Assembly (NCBI RefSeq): GCF_033807575.1
Contig: NC_084729.1
Location: 8,680,001 to 8,744,000, forward strand
Length of the DNA: 64,000 bases
Source of the DNA: Cydia pomonella
Taxonomy: Eukaryota; Arthropoda; Insecta; Lepidoptera; Tortricidae
Reading direction: 5' to 3'
Position 1 is the stretch's first letter. The number at the start of each line of letters is the position of its first letter. Below are positions 35,854 to 43,217 of this stretch, one piece after another. Under the pieces are notes generated by a model. It saw only the letters and a list, made by a program, of their open reading frames with translations. It did not search any database and was not told where the DNA came from. The position numbers and the translations under genes are program-made.

Positions 35854-38800
35854 CAAGAATTGCTCGTTTAAAGGTATAAGATTTGATAAGACACATTCGA
35901 AATTTAAATTTGTTACCCCACGTCCAGGCACAGATCTTCGCTCTTCCCGTAGTCTTAAGCTCATTCTCCCCCAACACCGAACGGGTTTCATGTCCAATTC
36001 TTTCACTGTCCAGGCAATCAGACTTTGGAACGTTCTCCCACTCTCTATCAGACAAGCGCAGACCAAATTCACATTCAAGCTCATTTTGCGCAAGCATTTC
36101 CATTACAAACTTTCTTCTTCATCAACTTAATGATTCACACTTGGTATAATATGTATGTTTATTTGTATTAAGTATATGTGTAAGTTTATCAATATATAGT
36201 TTATATTCATATATAGTCTCAGTTACAAATTCATTTAATTTAAAAGACACTGCACCTACTTAATCTTTCTGATTTAACCCAGTGGTTGACTGGCAGAGAA
36301 TGCCTTAAGGCATTAAGTCCGCCATTTGTACCTTCATGTATTGTGCAATAAAGATTAAATAAATAAATGCGGTCCAGATGATTTATCTGACCACTTAATT
36401 GTTTATAAACAGTGCTCGATATGGTTCCCGACCCGTGAAGCGTACACGACCCACGTGTCGCGCTCGCATCTCCAACAGAAGAAACCCGACCCACGACCGG
36501 AAGGATACCGATGGCCCAAGCGGGGACCCTTCGTGAAGAAAGAGGTTATGTGTGAGCAGTGCGGATATAAAGTGCCGGTAATATTAGTTCCATTTCTTAA
36601 AGTATTTTTTAAGGTTCCGTACCTCGAAAGGAAAAAACGGAAACCTTATAGGATCACTTTGTTGTACATCCGTCTGTCTGTCAAGACCAGGGCCCGTACC
36701 TTTCATGCCGTTGATTCCAATTAGTATTCTCGTAATAATTAATCATTTGTCAATCTCTTTAGGTAAGTTATAGATATACTTGACAATCAGTACAGAACCG
36801 TCTAACTGACATTCATATTATTGTCACTCAAATAAATAATAGATTATTAATTTATTAAATAATACATATTTTTTTATTTTTAACAGCGTAACAAGCTTTT
36901 ATTCTCGTAGCAAGTATTTATTTTGATACTCGTCAATAAGTAAGTTATCTAAATTTGTAGTATTGTAAAACAACTCCCTGTATGTTAAATTACGTCATTT
37001 TTGCGTCAACGGCATGAAAAGTACGGGCCTTGGTCAAGACCCTTTTTCCCAGGAACGCGTGGAGGTATCAAGCTGGAATTTATATCAAATACTCAGGTCT
37101 ACTGTGCCTTGGAGCTGTGAAAAAATCAAACTTCTAAGCCAACGCAATCAAAAGATACAGCAGTTTATGCCGCAAATTTTCGACTCTCATAAGGGAATCA
37201 AAACCTACAGGGTACTTCCCGGGAACTCAGGATCTTGAAATGTGGTACGAAGCAACGTCTTATAGCACAGATAAAGGAAATATTGCAAAAACCGTAAACT
37301 TTTAGTTACATCATATAATAAAAACATTTTTAATAATTGATATGACTCGATTGTCGTGATGGGTGAACTTATATACCTACAGGTTTGTACGGAACCCTCG
37401 GTGCGCGAGTCCGACTCGGACTTGGCTGGTTTTTATTTTTTAATTATAGGACATTATTACACAAATTGACTAAGTCTCACAGTAAGCTCATAAGGCTGGT
37501 TTTGTGGGTACTTATACAACGATATATATAATATATAAATATGAATAAATACTTAAATACATAGAAAACACCCATGACTCAGGAACAAATAACCATGCTC
37601 ATCACACGAACAAATGCCCTTACTAGGATTTGAACCCGGGACCATCAGCTTCGTAGGCAGGGTCACTACCCACTATATATATAAATACTTAAATACATCG
37701 ACAACACCCATCACTTAACAACAAATATCCGTGTTCATGACACGAATAAATGCCCTGACCAGGATTTGAACCCGGGACCATCGGCTTCATAGGCAGGGCC
37801 CCACTAGGCCAGATAGGTCGTCAAATTATTGCCACTATTTTATACAACTCGCAACTCACGTGTCGCGCAAACTTTTCTAACAGACGATACCGCAATTTCG
37901 TGAAGAAAGAGGTTGTGTTAAAGTGCGGGTAATAAATGAGTCCCATTTCATTCATAATTTATTTCTTGCATCCATGGTTGGTGCATAGGTGTTACTTAGT
38001 AGCAAAGAGAATTTGAAATAGAGGTGTATTGTCAAAGAAAATTTTGTAGCCATAGTAAATTTACTGCCATCTTTCGACACATGATTAAAACTTTTGGAAC
38101 GCCATTTGACTTTGATTCTTATTCTTTCACTGATATGTGTATTTGTTAAATATAAAAAAAGTGGCGCCATCTTACCGGGCACAACCTAAAGGTTGTGGGG
38201 CTATCGTTCGAAACGATGCCGCCATACCTTTGGCCTATGATCTATTTGTAAATGTATTAGAATAAATAAATAAATAAATATTATAGGACATTGTTACACA
38301 AATTGACTAAGTCCCACAGTAAGCTCAATAAGGCTTGTGTTGAGGGTACTTATACAACGATATATACAATAAATAAATATTTATAAATACTTAAATACAT
38401 AGAAAACACCCATGACCCAGGAACAAATATCCATGCTCATCAACCGAACAAATGCCCTTACTTGGATTTGAACCCGGGACCATCAGCTTCGTAGGCAGGG
38501 TCACTACCCACTAGGCCAAACCGGTCGTCAATTATTTTCATCATCATTAGAAGTATGGAATCTGGTCACAAAATTTAACGAGAATCTATTGAGAATTGCG
38601 ACCTGTAGAGGAGAACATACTGACATACGCTTCGGTCAATTAACAATTACAAAGTATTTCGTACGAAATATACACAACACATGACATATTACTGTCAGTT
38701 ATTAAAAAAATACAAATATCTAATACCTAATAATAGAATTTTTTGGCAGTTCCCATCAATGCTGAAAATACAAATATCTAATACCTAATAATAGAATTCT

Positions 38801-41363
38801 AATCAATGCTGAAAATACAAATATCTAATACCTAATAAAAAATACAAATATCTAATACCTAATAAAAAATACAAATATCTAATACCTAATAATAGAATTT
38901 TTTGGCAGTTCCCATCAATGCTGAAAATACAAATATCTAATACCTAATAATAGAATTCTAATCAATGCTGAAAATACAAATATCTAATACCTAATAAAAA
39001 ATACAAATATCTAATACCTAATAAAAAATACAAATATCTAATACCTAATAATAGAATTTTTTGGCAGTTCCCATCAATGCTGAAAATACACCAACGCAAA
39101 CATCAGGGGCTAAAACCATATGCCTGCAATGACTGCTCGAAGGCCTTCACTACAAAATACAGTTTAATTGTAAGTACCATAATCAATAACCATACTCGTA
39201 CCATATTTAGTACCTTGGATACCGAGCTTTCCTCGGAAAACATATCAAAGCACAAAAATATGCGTTTTCCCAGAGATAAGACCTAGCTAGATCGATTTTT
39301 AGCCCCCGAAATCTCCCATATAGTAAATATATTTATATACAAGAATTGCTCTTATAAAGGTATAAGATAACTGCATAAATTATAAACTGAAATACATATT
39401 ATATACAAAAGAAAAAAAAGGTTGGCTAAAGAGCGCTGAAAGGATTGCATATATTAGAGAAAATTCGACCCACGCCATCGTGATCCGGGTGGCCGAGTGG
39501 TTTTAATTTTTTTTTTTATATACTACGTCGGTGGTAAACAAGCATACGGCCCGCCTGATGGTAAGCAGTCTCCGTAGCCTATGTACGCCTGCAACTCCAG
39601 AAGAGTTACATGCGCGTTGCCGACCCTAAACCCCCCCCCCCCCCCCTCATTGAGCTCTGGCAACCTTTCAGACATCTGACACGAATGTTGAGGACGCTTA
39701 AAACTTTCTGTTGTACATGAGATCTATTTCAGCTCGTACCTTCTTTATTGCTCAATTTAATTCTGTGTACATTTTTTGAATCGATTGAATAAAAAATGTA
39801 CTATGTATGCGCAGAGTCATATCCGCTTGCACACGGGTGAGAAACCTTACAAGTGTAAGCGCTGTCCGAGCGCCTTCACCGTGCTGGGTAACCTCAAACG
39901 ACACCATAAGACAGTGAGTACCATCAACATTAAGCCTCCCCTAGCAGGATCAAGCATCGATACGATACGATACGATAATTTATTGATAAAATATATTTTA
40001 CATGTCATGTCTTAATACTAGGTACTTAATCTATTATTACATCATTCGTTATGTGGCTAACTAACCAGTTACTATTTATTCATCTCTGGATCAAGTCTCA
40101 TCTAAAATCAAGTCTCCCCTGGAATCAATTCTTCCCAGTGTCATATCAGTCGGTACATATGGTGCTACTTTACCGCACTAGTGCGATAATTAGCACATCA
40201 TTTTCATTTCATTTATTCATAATTAAGCAACTTGTACATCGCATTTGAAATTATACATTAAAAAGTCTAACATAAACATAATAACCTATACACACACATA
40301 TTACACATTAATTTGCTCATCGATATTTGCTCATCACGTAACTGTCTAAAATTTTAAAGGCATACAGTAAAACTTTGTACAGTCACCATCAAAAGCAGCG
40401 GATCAAAACAACGCTTCAAAAGTATCTACCATTCTGTAACAGCTTAACAAAAAGTGATGATTATACAAGGTGCCCGTGAGCATTGCGAGACATTTTAACT
40501 AAGCATTCCTGGTAATATTTAGAAACTAAAATGTCATATAAAATTTTCTGGATTAGGCCTAGTTTCAGAGATAATTAAATGTTTATCGAAATCATTCTTT
40601 CGCCATAAGTCGCTACAAAACACATTTTTGACCTGTGGCGGTATTGCCACTTTGAGGTCTAGTCTGGACATACCTATTGATTGACATCGAAAAATTAAAA
40701 AAATGTATTCGAGAGGCTACCCCCAAATAATTAAAAAAATGTTTTTTGTAAATTTTGGGTTATGTGTTTATCAATAAAAATTACGTTATATGTACAGGAG
40801 GGTTCAAAAAAAAGGGGGAAAAAAAAAATTTTTTTTTCGGAATTTCACAAAAACTCATATAACATTTTTTGCTTCTGTTGCCATCAGGAATGCATCGTTA
40901 ATAAATCTCTCGCAATGCTCACGGGCACCTTGTATATGTAGAACAATTTAGACTCTAAAAGATATACTTTTGGATTTTAATTTTAGAGATTTATCTACAT
41001 TTAGAAAATTTACCTGGAATATCAGATACATTTGGCGCGTTGTTTCATCCGCTACTTCTGATGCTGACTGTACGATACCTGTGCGTATAGGTAATTCGCA
41101 ACTCGTGTCGATTTAAAACACTCCTTTCGGTTGTATTTTAATTTATCGCCACTCGTTGCGAATTTCCTATTTTCTGCACTTTTATCGCAAATAACTATCT
41201 TCAGGTACACCTGGGCGTCCACGGCTGCTTCTCGTGCAGCATCTGTGGCAGCACGGTCACGACCAAGGCTTCTCTACGCATGCACGTTCAGACGAAACAC
41301 GGCGGTCGAAGCTGGCCTAGAAGCCGCAAGCGTCAACAGACACAGAATATAAAACAGAAATAA
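18429..41363 (+). CDS. Gene B: ZAD-C2H2 zinc-finger protein, complete
   Basis: Exons: 18429-18602, 19812-19940, 20300-21115, 26085-26219, 27763-27890, 29024-29098, 31721-31850, 34216-34404, 36413-36577, 39068-39169, 39815-39913, 41205-41363; 766 residues, every junction in frame. ZAD at residues 1-101 (C29xxC32, C69xxC72); AT-rich acidic linker 102-373 ending in repeated Lys/Arg tracts; 12 C2H2 fingers from about residue 396 to the end, with seven of them formed across exon junctions; short basic tail. Presumed dimeric DNA-binding nuclear factor, target unknown. Intron 3 carries a gypsy element and a foldback element that gene C lacks. The start was chosen by position before the ZAD and by agreement with gene C. 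Confidence 0.93.
18697..18741 (+). repeat. tRNA-derived SINE, head only
   Basis: Only the box A part (CTGGCCTAGTAGGTAGTGAC to AAGCCGATAG) remains; box B and the body are missing. Confidence 0.6.
19722..19777. repeat. Perfect 24-bp hairpin
   Basis: Arms 19722-19745 and 19754-19777 are exact reverse complements over 24 bp with an 8-nt loop. The arm contains ACAAGGGAAACAAAAAAG. Confidence 0.85.
19812..19940 (+). CDS. Gene B exon 2 (ZAD second half)
   Basis: 43 codons. LPQYLCSHC supplies the second zinc pair, followed by a basic helix. GTAACT donor. Confidence 0.93.
19941..20299 (+). other. Gene B intron 2
   Basis: 359 bp, no repeat recognised. Parts (ACTGGCCAAAGTTGATA; CACTAGGGATGTCACTCAGTCG) match gene C intron 2, so it derives from the common ancestor. 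Confidence 0.65.
20300..21115 (+). CDS. Gene B exon 3 (acidic, AT-rich linker)
   Basis: 272 codons, phase 0 to 0, GTAAGA donor. Opens LNTDYIRGINQ, then Asn/Asp/Glu/Ile-rich sequence very unlike the GC-rich finger exons, then a duplicated unit (VGSIKN...KKRK and VGSIQN...KKRK) forming basic clusters. Ends VQIVILSK, which aligns with the gene A exon 5/6 junction. Confidence 0.9.
21162..21688 (+). repeat. Gypsy 5' LTR
   Basis: Starts TGTGGCGAC and ends TCACCACA, with short inverted ends TGTGG/CCACA; about 527 bp. No second copy in the window, so the right edge is inferred from the adjacent primer site. Confidence 0.7.
21693..21710 (+). other. Gypsy primer-binding site
   Basis: TGGTGACCCCGACGTGAT starts 5 bp after the LTR; TGG complements a tRNA CCA end. 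The primer tRNA is not assigned. Confidence 0.65.
21915..22766 (+). CDS. Gypsy gag
   Basis: 283 aa from the ATG at 21915; upstream in-frame residues exist but look like leader. The core resembles insect gypsy capsid (WFAQLDGQF, RLSSSKQERLKQL). An Arg/Ser-rich basic region precedes a C-terminal Cys/His segment (CWYHYKYAEKADKCIPPC), a non-canonical zinc motif known in this group. Pol overlaps in the -1 frame. Confidence 0.85.
   Translation: MPNGNQGAPEVTVQVPGPGASSSESSVSHISVKPPPFYPDKPTMWFAQLDGQFTLTKITSDTTKFYHAISVLEYKYAVEVEDIITNPPASDKYGTLKRELIARLSSSKQERLKQLMSKEELGDRKPSQFLRHIRSLAGADYPDDFIRHLWMSRLPTVLQSIVAYQDNLPLDTVAQMADKVHEVTPPGPGYQVAAASSSSVPGSMIDQLHQKIDALASRLDAMSTSRGRQGQPRSRSRGKPRNRSRSRPRAGKPSGDGQRLCWYHYKYAEKADKCIPPCAYSKN
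22733..25333 (+). CDS. Gypsy pol (protease, RT, RNase H, truncated integrase)
   Basis: 866-codon open frame in -1 relative to gag, probably reached by ribosomal frameshifting. Protease DTGSD near residue 43; RT with FIDD near residue 346; RNase H VTDAS near 498; integrase HHCC region about 685-725 and catalytic D, D and E at about 750, 810 and 845, with 35 residues between the last two. The integrase C-terminal domain is absent, replaced by about 20 unrelated residues to a stop. The frame is open, suggesting a fairly recent insertion, but the element cannot be autonomous. Confidence 0.88.
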   Translation: MHSPLCVFKKLVDRSLVAASESVPVSKRLFVTDAKTKVQFLVDTGSDLCVYPVSFLRAQRRHIKTDYELYAANNTTISTYGWLTLSLDFNLRRMFCRRFVIADVSKPIIGVDFLSFYHLLVDVRYARLVDGITLLSSAAVDASACPYPKIKVISGNMPFHTLLEEYPDIIKPAGNPQERKCKHQTQHFIKTTPGAPVFSRPRRLAPDRLKIAKREFEDMVRSGIARRSESPWSSPLHLVPKKDNGWRPCGDYRALNARTVPDRYPVRHIADFSHNLFKCKVFSKLDLVRAYNQIPVAPEDVPKTAITTPFGLFEFPFMSFGLRNAAQTFQRFMDEVLRGLDFCFPFIDDVLVASANDSEHEAHLRAVFERFNDHGILLNANKCVFAVPEVEFLGYLVSSEGTKPIGARVKAIQDFPKPKMIKDLRRFLGALNFYRRFITGAAKLQAPLHALLSGPGVKSNSPVVWTPESEEAFNACKSSIANAALLAHPDPSAPLAVVTDASDFAIGSVIQQQVEGHWQPLGFFSRKLTPAQTRYSTYDRELLAIYESVKYFRYMIELKPFFILTDHKPIVSALKKSLDSCSPRQFRYLDFISQFTSDIRYISGEENVVADSLSRIEAITDGLDLQILALSQATDTELRDLIDGGSSLNLEKKSFGSVKLFCDVSRPAPRPFITSEFRKQVFDSLHGLSHPSARNTIRLVTERYVWPGIKKDCRIWARACIPCQRSKVSRHVHAPVHDFKPPTGRFSHVHVDLIGPMPVSNGFKYCLTAVDRFTRWPEAVPLYDITAESVAKAFISTWVARFGCPQNVTTDRGRQFDSNLFRQIATMTGSRHLQTTAYHPAANGIVEPGKTLTLATWNQLGAGPPF
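25575..25973. mobile_element. Foldback element with about 145-bp TIRs and 7-bp TSD
   Basis: Left arm from CAAAGATAATTGAGAAGACC; the right arm's reverse complement starts CAAAGAGAATTAGGAAGACC, and pairing continues about 145 bp to GCCGCGACATCTAT. Flanked by ATAGGGA at 25568-25574 and 25974-25980. Interior about 105 bp, no ORF. Confidence 0.88.
26085..26219 (+). CDS. Gene B exon 4 (finger 1)
   Basis: 45 codons; helix EEQLAEFAARRES then CEEC...H-x3-H. GTGAGT donor. Confidence 0.92.
26220..27762 (+). other. Gene B intron 4
   Basis: CTGATGATGG-type repeat (26680-26905) interrupted and resuming at about 27180-27320, then GCACTAGTGCG-type sequence (27290-27460). 26300-26650 is an unidentified stretch with a short incidental ORF. 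Confidence 0.6.
27763..27890 (+). CDS. Gene B exon 5 (finger 2, start of finger 3)
   Basis: 128 nt, phase 0 to 2, GTCAGT donor. CEIC...H-x3-H, then CTLC of finger 3. Confidence 0.92.
28145..28630. repeat. Tandem GCACTAGTGCG repeats
   Basis: Two to three diverged copies of a unit containing CATATGGCCCTTTAAAT and AGTGTTTTAAATCGACACG. Confidence 0.65.
28628..28945 (-). repeat. ACTACGTCGG repeat, minus copy
   Basis: Full unit read on minus with an A-run at its left end; inserted inside GCACTAGTGCG repeat sequence that resumes at about 28950. Confidence 0.7.
29024..29098 (+). CDS. Gene B exon 6 (end of finger 3, start of finger 4)
   Basis: 75 nt, phase 2 to 2. Supplies the finger 3 helix and His pair, then CQHC of finger 4. 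Identical over all 75 nt to gene C exon 6. Confidence 0.92.
29131..29370 (+). repeat. tRNA-derived SINE
   Basis: Plus copy: GACCGGTTTGGCCTAGTGGG head, GGTTCAAATCC box B, common body. Confidence 0.8.
29381..30365. mobile_element. Element with AAGTAAACCGACTTCAA ends
   Basis: Left CAAAAAGTAAACCGACTTCA and right TTGAAGTCGGTTTACTTTTT are inverted, with extended similarity (GGATAAAAT/ATTTTATCC). An inner inverted pair (ACTGATATGTTTGAAG near 29778; CTTCAAACATATCAGT near 30272) suggests nesting. The 64-aa ORF inside is not convincing. Confidence 0.65.
30545..30930. repeat. C-rich low-complexity tract
   Basis: Degenerate CCCCTCAAC-like units over about 390 bp; very few G on the plus strand, hence G-rich on minus. 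Confidence 0.75.
31005..31300. repeat. Local direct duplication
   Basis: GAGGGAAGTTCCACATATC...TCTTCATAATCAGTAAGTAG occurs twice (31002 and 31138), each followed by TCTATGCGTC and GCGAGCGAGATG motifs. Confidence 0.65.
31721..31850 (+). CDS. Gene B exon 7 (end of finger 4, finger 5)
   Basis: 130 nt, phase 2 to 0. The first base is T where gene C has A, so the spliced codon reads Asn instead of Lys. CDEC...H-x4-H finger. Confidence 0.9.
31851..34215 (+). other. Gene B intron 7
   Basis: AT-rich without identified repeats to about 32820, then a region with an imperfect inverted repeat (about 32948-33028) and a TTAA-bounded TIR element (33260-33574). 33590-34200 has nothing recognised. Confidence 0.6.
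33260..33574. mobile_element. TIR element at TTAA sites (piggyBac-type MITE)
   Basis: Inverted ends GCCCGTCACAGATGG and (inverted) GCCCGTCACAGACGG lie between TTAA at 33256-33259 and 33575-33578. TTAA targeting suggests a piggyBac-mobilised MITE; inference only. Confidence 0.72.
34216..34404 (+). CDS. Gene B exon 8 (fingers 6 and 7)
   Basis: 63 codons. Finger 6 has an unusually long His spacing (H-x6-H); finger 7 is CEQC...H-x4-H; the end TRCDE starts finger 8. Two differences from gene C in 189 nt. Confidence 0.92.
34683..34940 (-). repeat. tRNA-derived SINE
   Basis: Minus copy, complete, GACCGGTCTGGCCTAGTGGG head. Confidence 0.8.
35355..35881 (-). repeat. SINE type 2 with AT microsatellite
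   Basis: tRNA-like segment at about 35522-35595 (minus: TGGTCCAGCGGGTTAAGA box A, GGTTCGAATCTCG box B). An AT/ACATAT tract occupies 35770-35862. Confidence 0.7.
35886..36129 (+). mobile_element. Jockey-like LINE, reverse-transcriptase C-terminal relic
   Basis: 81 codons to a TAA; AIRLWNVLPLSIRQAQT is the conserved end of jockey-type polyproteins. A 3' tail may continue to about 36240. Confidence 0.65.
36245..36368 (+). repeat. LINE/SINE 3' tail
   Basis: GGCAGAGAATGCCTTAAGGC hairpin-like segment followed by GCAATAAAGATTAAATAAAT, typical of a retroelement 3' end; lies 45 bp before gene B exon 9. Confidence 0.55.
36413..36577 (+). CDS. Gene B exon 9 (end of finger 8, start of finger 9)
   Basis: 55 codons. 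Completes finger 8 (H-x4-H), then a basic spacer and CEQC of finger 9. GTAATA donor. A decayed partial copy lies at 37850-37935. Confidence 0.91.
36688..37032. mobile_element. hAT-like MITE with 8-bp TSD
   Basis: Ends CAGGGCCCGTACC and (inverted) CAAGGCCCGTACT, TIRs about 28 bp including CATGCCGTTGA, flanked by GTCAAGAC at 36680-36687 and 37033-37040. Inserted in a GGTTCCGTAC repeat. Confidence 0.88.
37440..37825 (-). repeat. tRNA-derived SINE plus partial second copy
   Basis: A minus SINE (37440-37675, head truncated at CCCACTA) runs straight into a second partial copy (37676-37825). Confidence 0.75.
37850..37935 (+). pseudogene. Decayed partial copy of exon 9 (gene B)
   Basis: CACGTGTCGCGCAA...CGATACCGCAA...TTCGTGAAGAAAGAGGTTGTG matches the His end of finger 8 and the start of finger 9, then GGGTAATAAATGAGTCCC mimics the exon 9 donor and intron start. 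It carries the same internal stop (TTCTAACAG) as the gene C tandem copies. Confidence 0.75.
37980..38235. repeat. Interspersed repeat (CATCTTTCGACACATG)
   Basis: Shares GTAAATTTACTGCCATCTTT and GGCGCCATCTTACCGGGC with 45140-45400 and, in several copies, 57000-57610. Confidence 0.65.
38262..38531 (-). repeat. tRNA-derived SINE
   Basis: Minus copy, complete. Confidence 0.8.
38740..39095 (+). repeat. 159-bp tandem repeat carrying decoy exon 10 acceptors
   Basis: TTTTGGCAGTTCCCATCAAT occurs with its GGCAG at 38745, 38904 and 39063, spaced 159 bp each. The third is the real exon 10 acceptor. Between them lie repeats of ACAAATATCTAATACCTAAT. Confidence 0.88.
39068..39169 (+). CDS. Gene B exon 10 (end of finger 9, start of finger 10)
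   Basis: 34 codons, GTAAGT donor. Two decoy copies of its acceptor and first bases lie 159 and 318 bp upstream. Confidence 0.9.
39170..39814 (+). other. Gene B intron 10
   Basis: Fragments of SINE type 2 (39215-39370), a further tRNA-like head (GGTGGCCGAGTGG near 39488) and part of an ACTACGTCGG repeat (39508-39670) with a C run of about 15. Confidence 0.6.
39815..39913 (+). CDS. Gene B exon 11 (end of finger 10, start of finger 11)
   Basis: 33 codons with a canonical HTGEKPYKC linker; the last His of finger 11 comes from exon 12. GTGAGT donor. Confidence 0.92.
40376..41073. mobile_element. TIR element (TGTACAGTCA ends), interrupted
   Basis: Ends TGTACAGTCACCATC and GATGCTGACTGTAC are inverted. 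An uninterrupted relative is at 43218-43445. Split at TATA by the element 40466-40932. Confidence 0.78.
40466..40932. mobile_element. Nested MITE (CAAGGTGCCCGTGAGC ends)
   Basis: Perfect terminal inverts starting CAAGGTGCCCGTGAGCATTG, flanked by TATA at 40462-40465 and 40933-40936. About 467 bp. A fragment of the same family starts near 61529. Confidence 0.83.
41205..41363 (+). CDS. Gene B exon 12 (finger 12 and stop)
   Basis: 52 codons plus TAA. VH completes finger 11; CSIC...H-x4-H is finger 12; Arg/Lys-rich tail. An AATAAA at 41359-41364 overlaps the stop, and a SINE begins about 10-15 bp further on. Confidence 0.92.
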   Translation, partial: VHLGVHGCFSCSICGSTVTTKASLRMHVQTKHGGRSWPRSRKRQQTQNIKQK

Positions 41364-41374
41364 AGACAGAAAAT

Positions 41375-41646
41375 AAATAATAATAAATAAATAAATATTA
41401 TAGGACATTATTACACAAATTGACTAAGTCCACAGTAAGCTCAATAAAGCTTGTGTTGAGGGTACTTAGACAACGATATATATAATATATAAATATTTAT
41501 AAATACTTAAATACATAGAAAACACCCATGACTCAGGAACAAATATCCATGCTGATCACACGAATAAATGCCCTTGCCAGGATTTGAACCCGGGACCATC
41601 GGCTTCATAGGCAGGGTCACTACCCACTAGGCCAGACCGGTCGTCA
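41375..41646 (-). repeat. tRNA-derived SINE in gene B 3' region
   Basis: Complete minus copy starting about 12 bp after the gene B stop. It separates the stop from sequence (AAACAAATAAACTGTTTTTT) resembling that after the gene C stop. Confidence 0.8.
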
Positions 41647-41847
41647 AATATACTGTACAAAATAAACAAATAAACTGTTTTTTTTTTAGCTTTTAGCAAC
41701 CATAACTCAAAAGTAACAAGATTCGATTAGCTCGGAAAAAAAACGGGAAAATTTCCAAACGACTCGTTTTTTTTTCGAGTTTTTTTCGTATGAAACAGTG
41801 CAAATTTCAGTTACAATACTTAATAAAGCCTAAAAAGCAAGTTTTTA

Positions 41848-42055
41848 GGGTTCCGTACCCAAAGGGTAAAACGGGACCCTATTACTAAGACTCCGCTGTC
41901 CATTCGTCCGTCCGTCTGTCCGTCCATCCGTCTGTCTGTCCGTCCGTCTGTCACCAGGCTGTATCTCATGAACCGTGATAGCTAGACAGTTAAAATATTT
42001 TCAGTTGATTTCTATTGCCGCTATAACAACAAATATCCGACTCGCACTTTTTCGA
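41848..42055 (-). repeat. GGTTCCGTAC repeat
   Basis: Includes a CCGTCCGTCTGTC-type run and ATCTCATGAACCGTGATAGC. Confidence 0.7.
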
Positions 42056-42138
42056 TTTTTTTTTAAACTTCTGTATTTTTTCATATGAATTTAATTGGGA
42101 ATTTAATCAAGAAGGTTAAGATTGCACGTGTAAGCGCC

Positions 42139-42604
42139 ACTTGCACCATCCCAGTAACCCGGGGTTAATCGGTTAAACCGTCAACCCTTTTCCAGGCCGC
42201 ACCAATCTACAAGGTTTTCCCAAAAATTCAAATATATTCAAATAAATCCCGCTTTGATGATTCATTTGAAGACAAGTCACATTCTCCGAAAGTGCTATCT
42301 AATTTGAACCTTAAATCGGATGGCTAAAGTTGAAACTCTATTGGCGCGTATGTGGTCGATAAATCGTACTATGCCTGGAAAAGGGGTTGACCCAGTGTCA
42401 AATTGTACTGGTAACCATAGTAACTACAGGTTTAACCGGTTAACCCCGGGTTAGTGGAATGGTGCAAGTGGGTCTAAGCGCCAATTATACCATCCCACTA
42501 AACCGCGGTTAAACCGTTAACCCAGTGTCAAATTGTACTGGTAACCATGGTAACCACAGGTTTAACCGATTTACCCCGGGTAAGTGTGATGGTGCAAGTT
42601 GCCC
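42139..42604. mobile_element. Two MITEs with ACTTGCACCATCCCA ends
   Basis: First copy 42139-42471: TIRs ACTTGCACCATCCCAGTAAC and GGTTAGTGGAATGGTGCAAG with GGTTAA/TTAACC runs. A second shorter copy (about 42475-42604) follows. Confidence 0.7.
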
Positions 42605-43217
42605 TAATGTGTTAGTTTCTGGCATTTTATATATTTGAAGCTGTCATCACTCATCAGTAGCATTGTGTTTGACGTATTTAATTTTTCTGAATAAAACGGA
42701 AATAACCGAAACAAACGAAATTTGGTATAATTCCCGAAAAAAACATTTGATTTTCAACGGAATTTTCATCCCTAGATTGGATTAACCTTTTCGCCGCTAT
42801 TGACTTGATATTAAGTACATTTCGTGCTCCACACGCCACGACTGATATGTTCATCGACCACACGCCACGACTGATATTATAGTGCCTCAACGATGTTGGC
42901 TGAGGCACGAACAGACTGTTTTTTCGCCATCATGAGGAAGCGATGCGCGTCACTCTTCACTCGCAGCCGAAGCAGCACGAACAGCATCCGAAGTACACTG
43001 GTGCAGCGTTAGGACCATTGACATAAATGTACTACGTACTAGACACGCTATCGAGAACAACTTGTGTCCGCCATTTTCAGCGTTTGACGTGTGTCACTAA
43101 GCTTAAGAATAATAGCTAGTCAGAAGCGAAACTTGTGACAACTTTTCATTTTCTGCCTAAATACTGTAAAGAATCTTGCGGTTCGCAACCAGGTGCGATT
43201 AAAGAATGTTTATTCTT

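Larger units (their letters stand above)
34405..36412 (+). other. Gene B intron 8
   Basis: The first 150 bp are nearly identical to gene C intron 8. Then a SINE (34683-34940), after which part of the intron start recurs (34960-35045), a SINE type 2 copy with AT microsatellite (35355-35881), and a jockey-like LINE tail (35886-36368). Confidence 0.7.
36578..39067 (+). other. Gene B intron 9
   Basis: GGTTCCGTAC repeat split by a hAT-like element (36688-37032), one and a half SINEs (37440-37825), an exon 9 relic (37850-37935), a CATCTTTCGACACATG repeat (37980-38235), a SINE (38262-38531) and 159-bp tandem repeats (about 38740-39067). Confidence 0.72.
39914..41204 (+). other. Gene B intron 11
   Basis: GCACTAGTGCG fragments (40155-40200, 41070-41195) and a TIR element with another TIR element nested in it (40376-41073). 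Confidence 0.65.

Noticed and set aside
35483..36103. 206-aa minus-strand ORF
   Set aside because: Runs through an AT microsatellite and a SINE, antisense to a LINE relic; no domain.
41571..41646. tRNA-like heads of the main SINE family as tRNA genes
   Set aside because: They recur many times with the same non-tRNA body and lack a proper cloverleaf.
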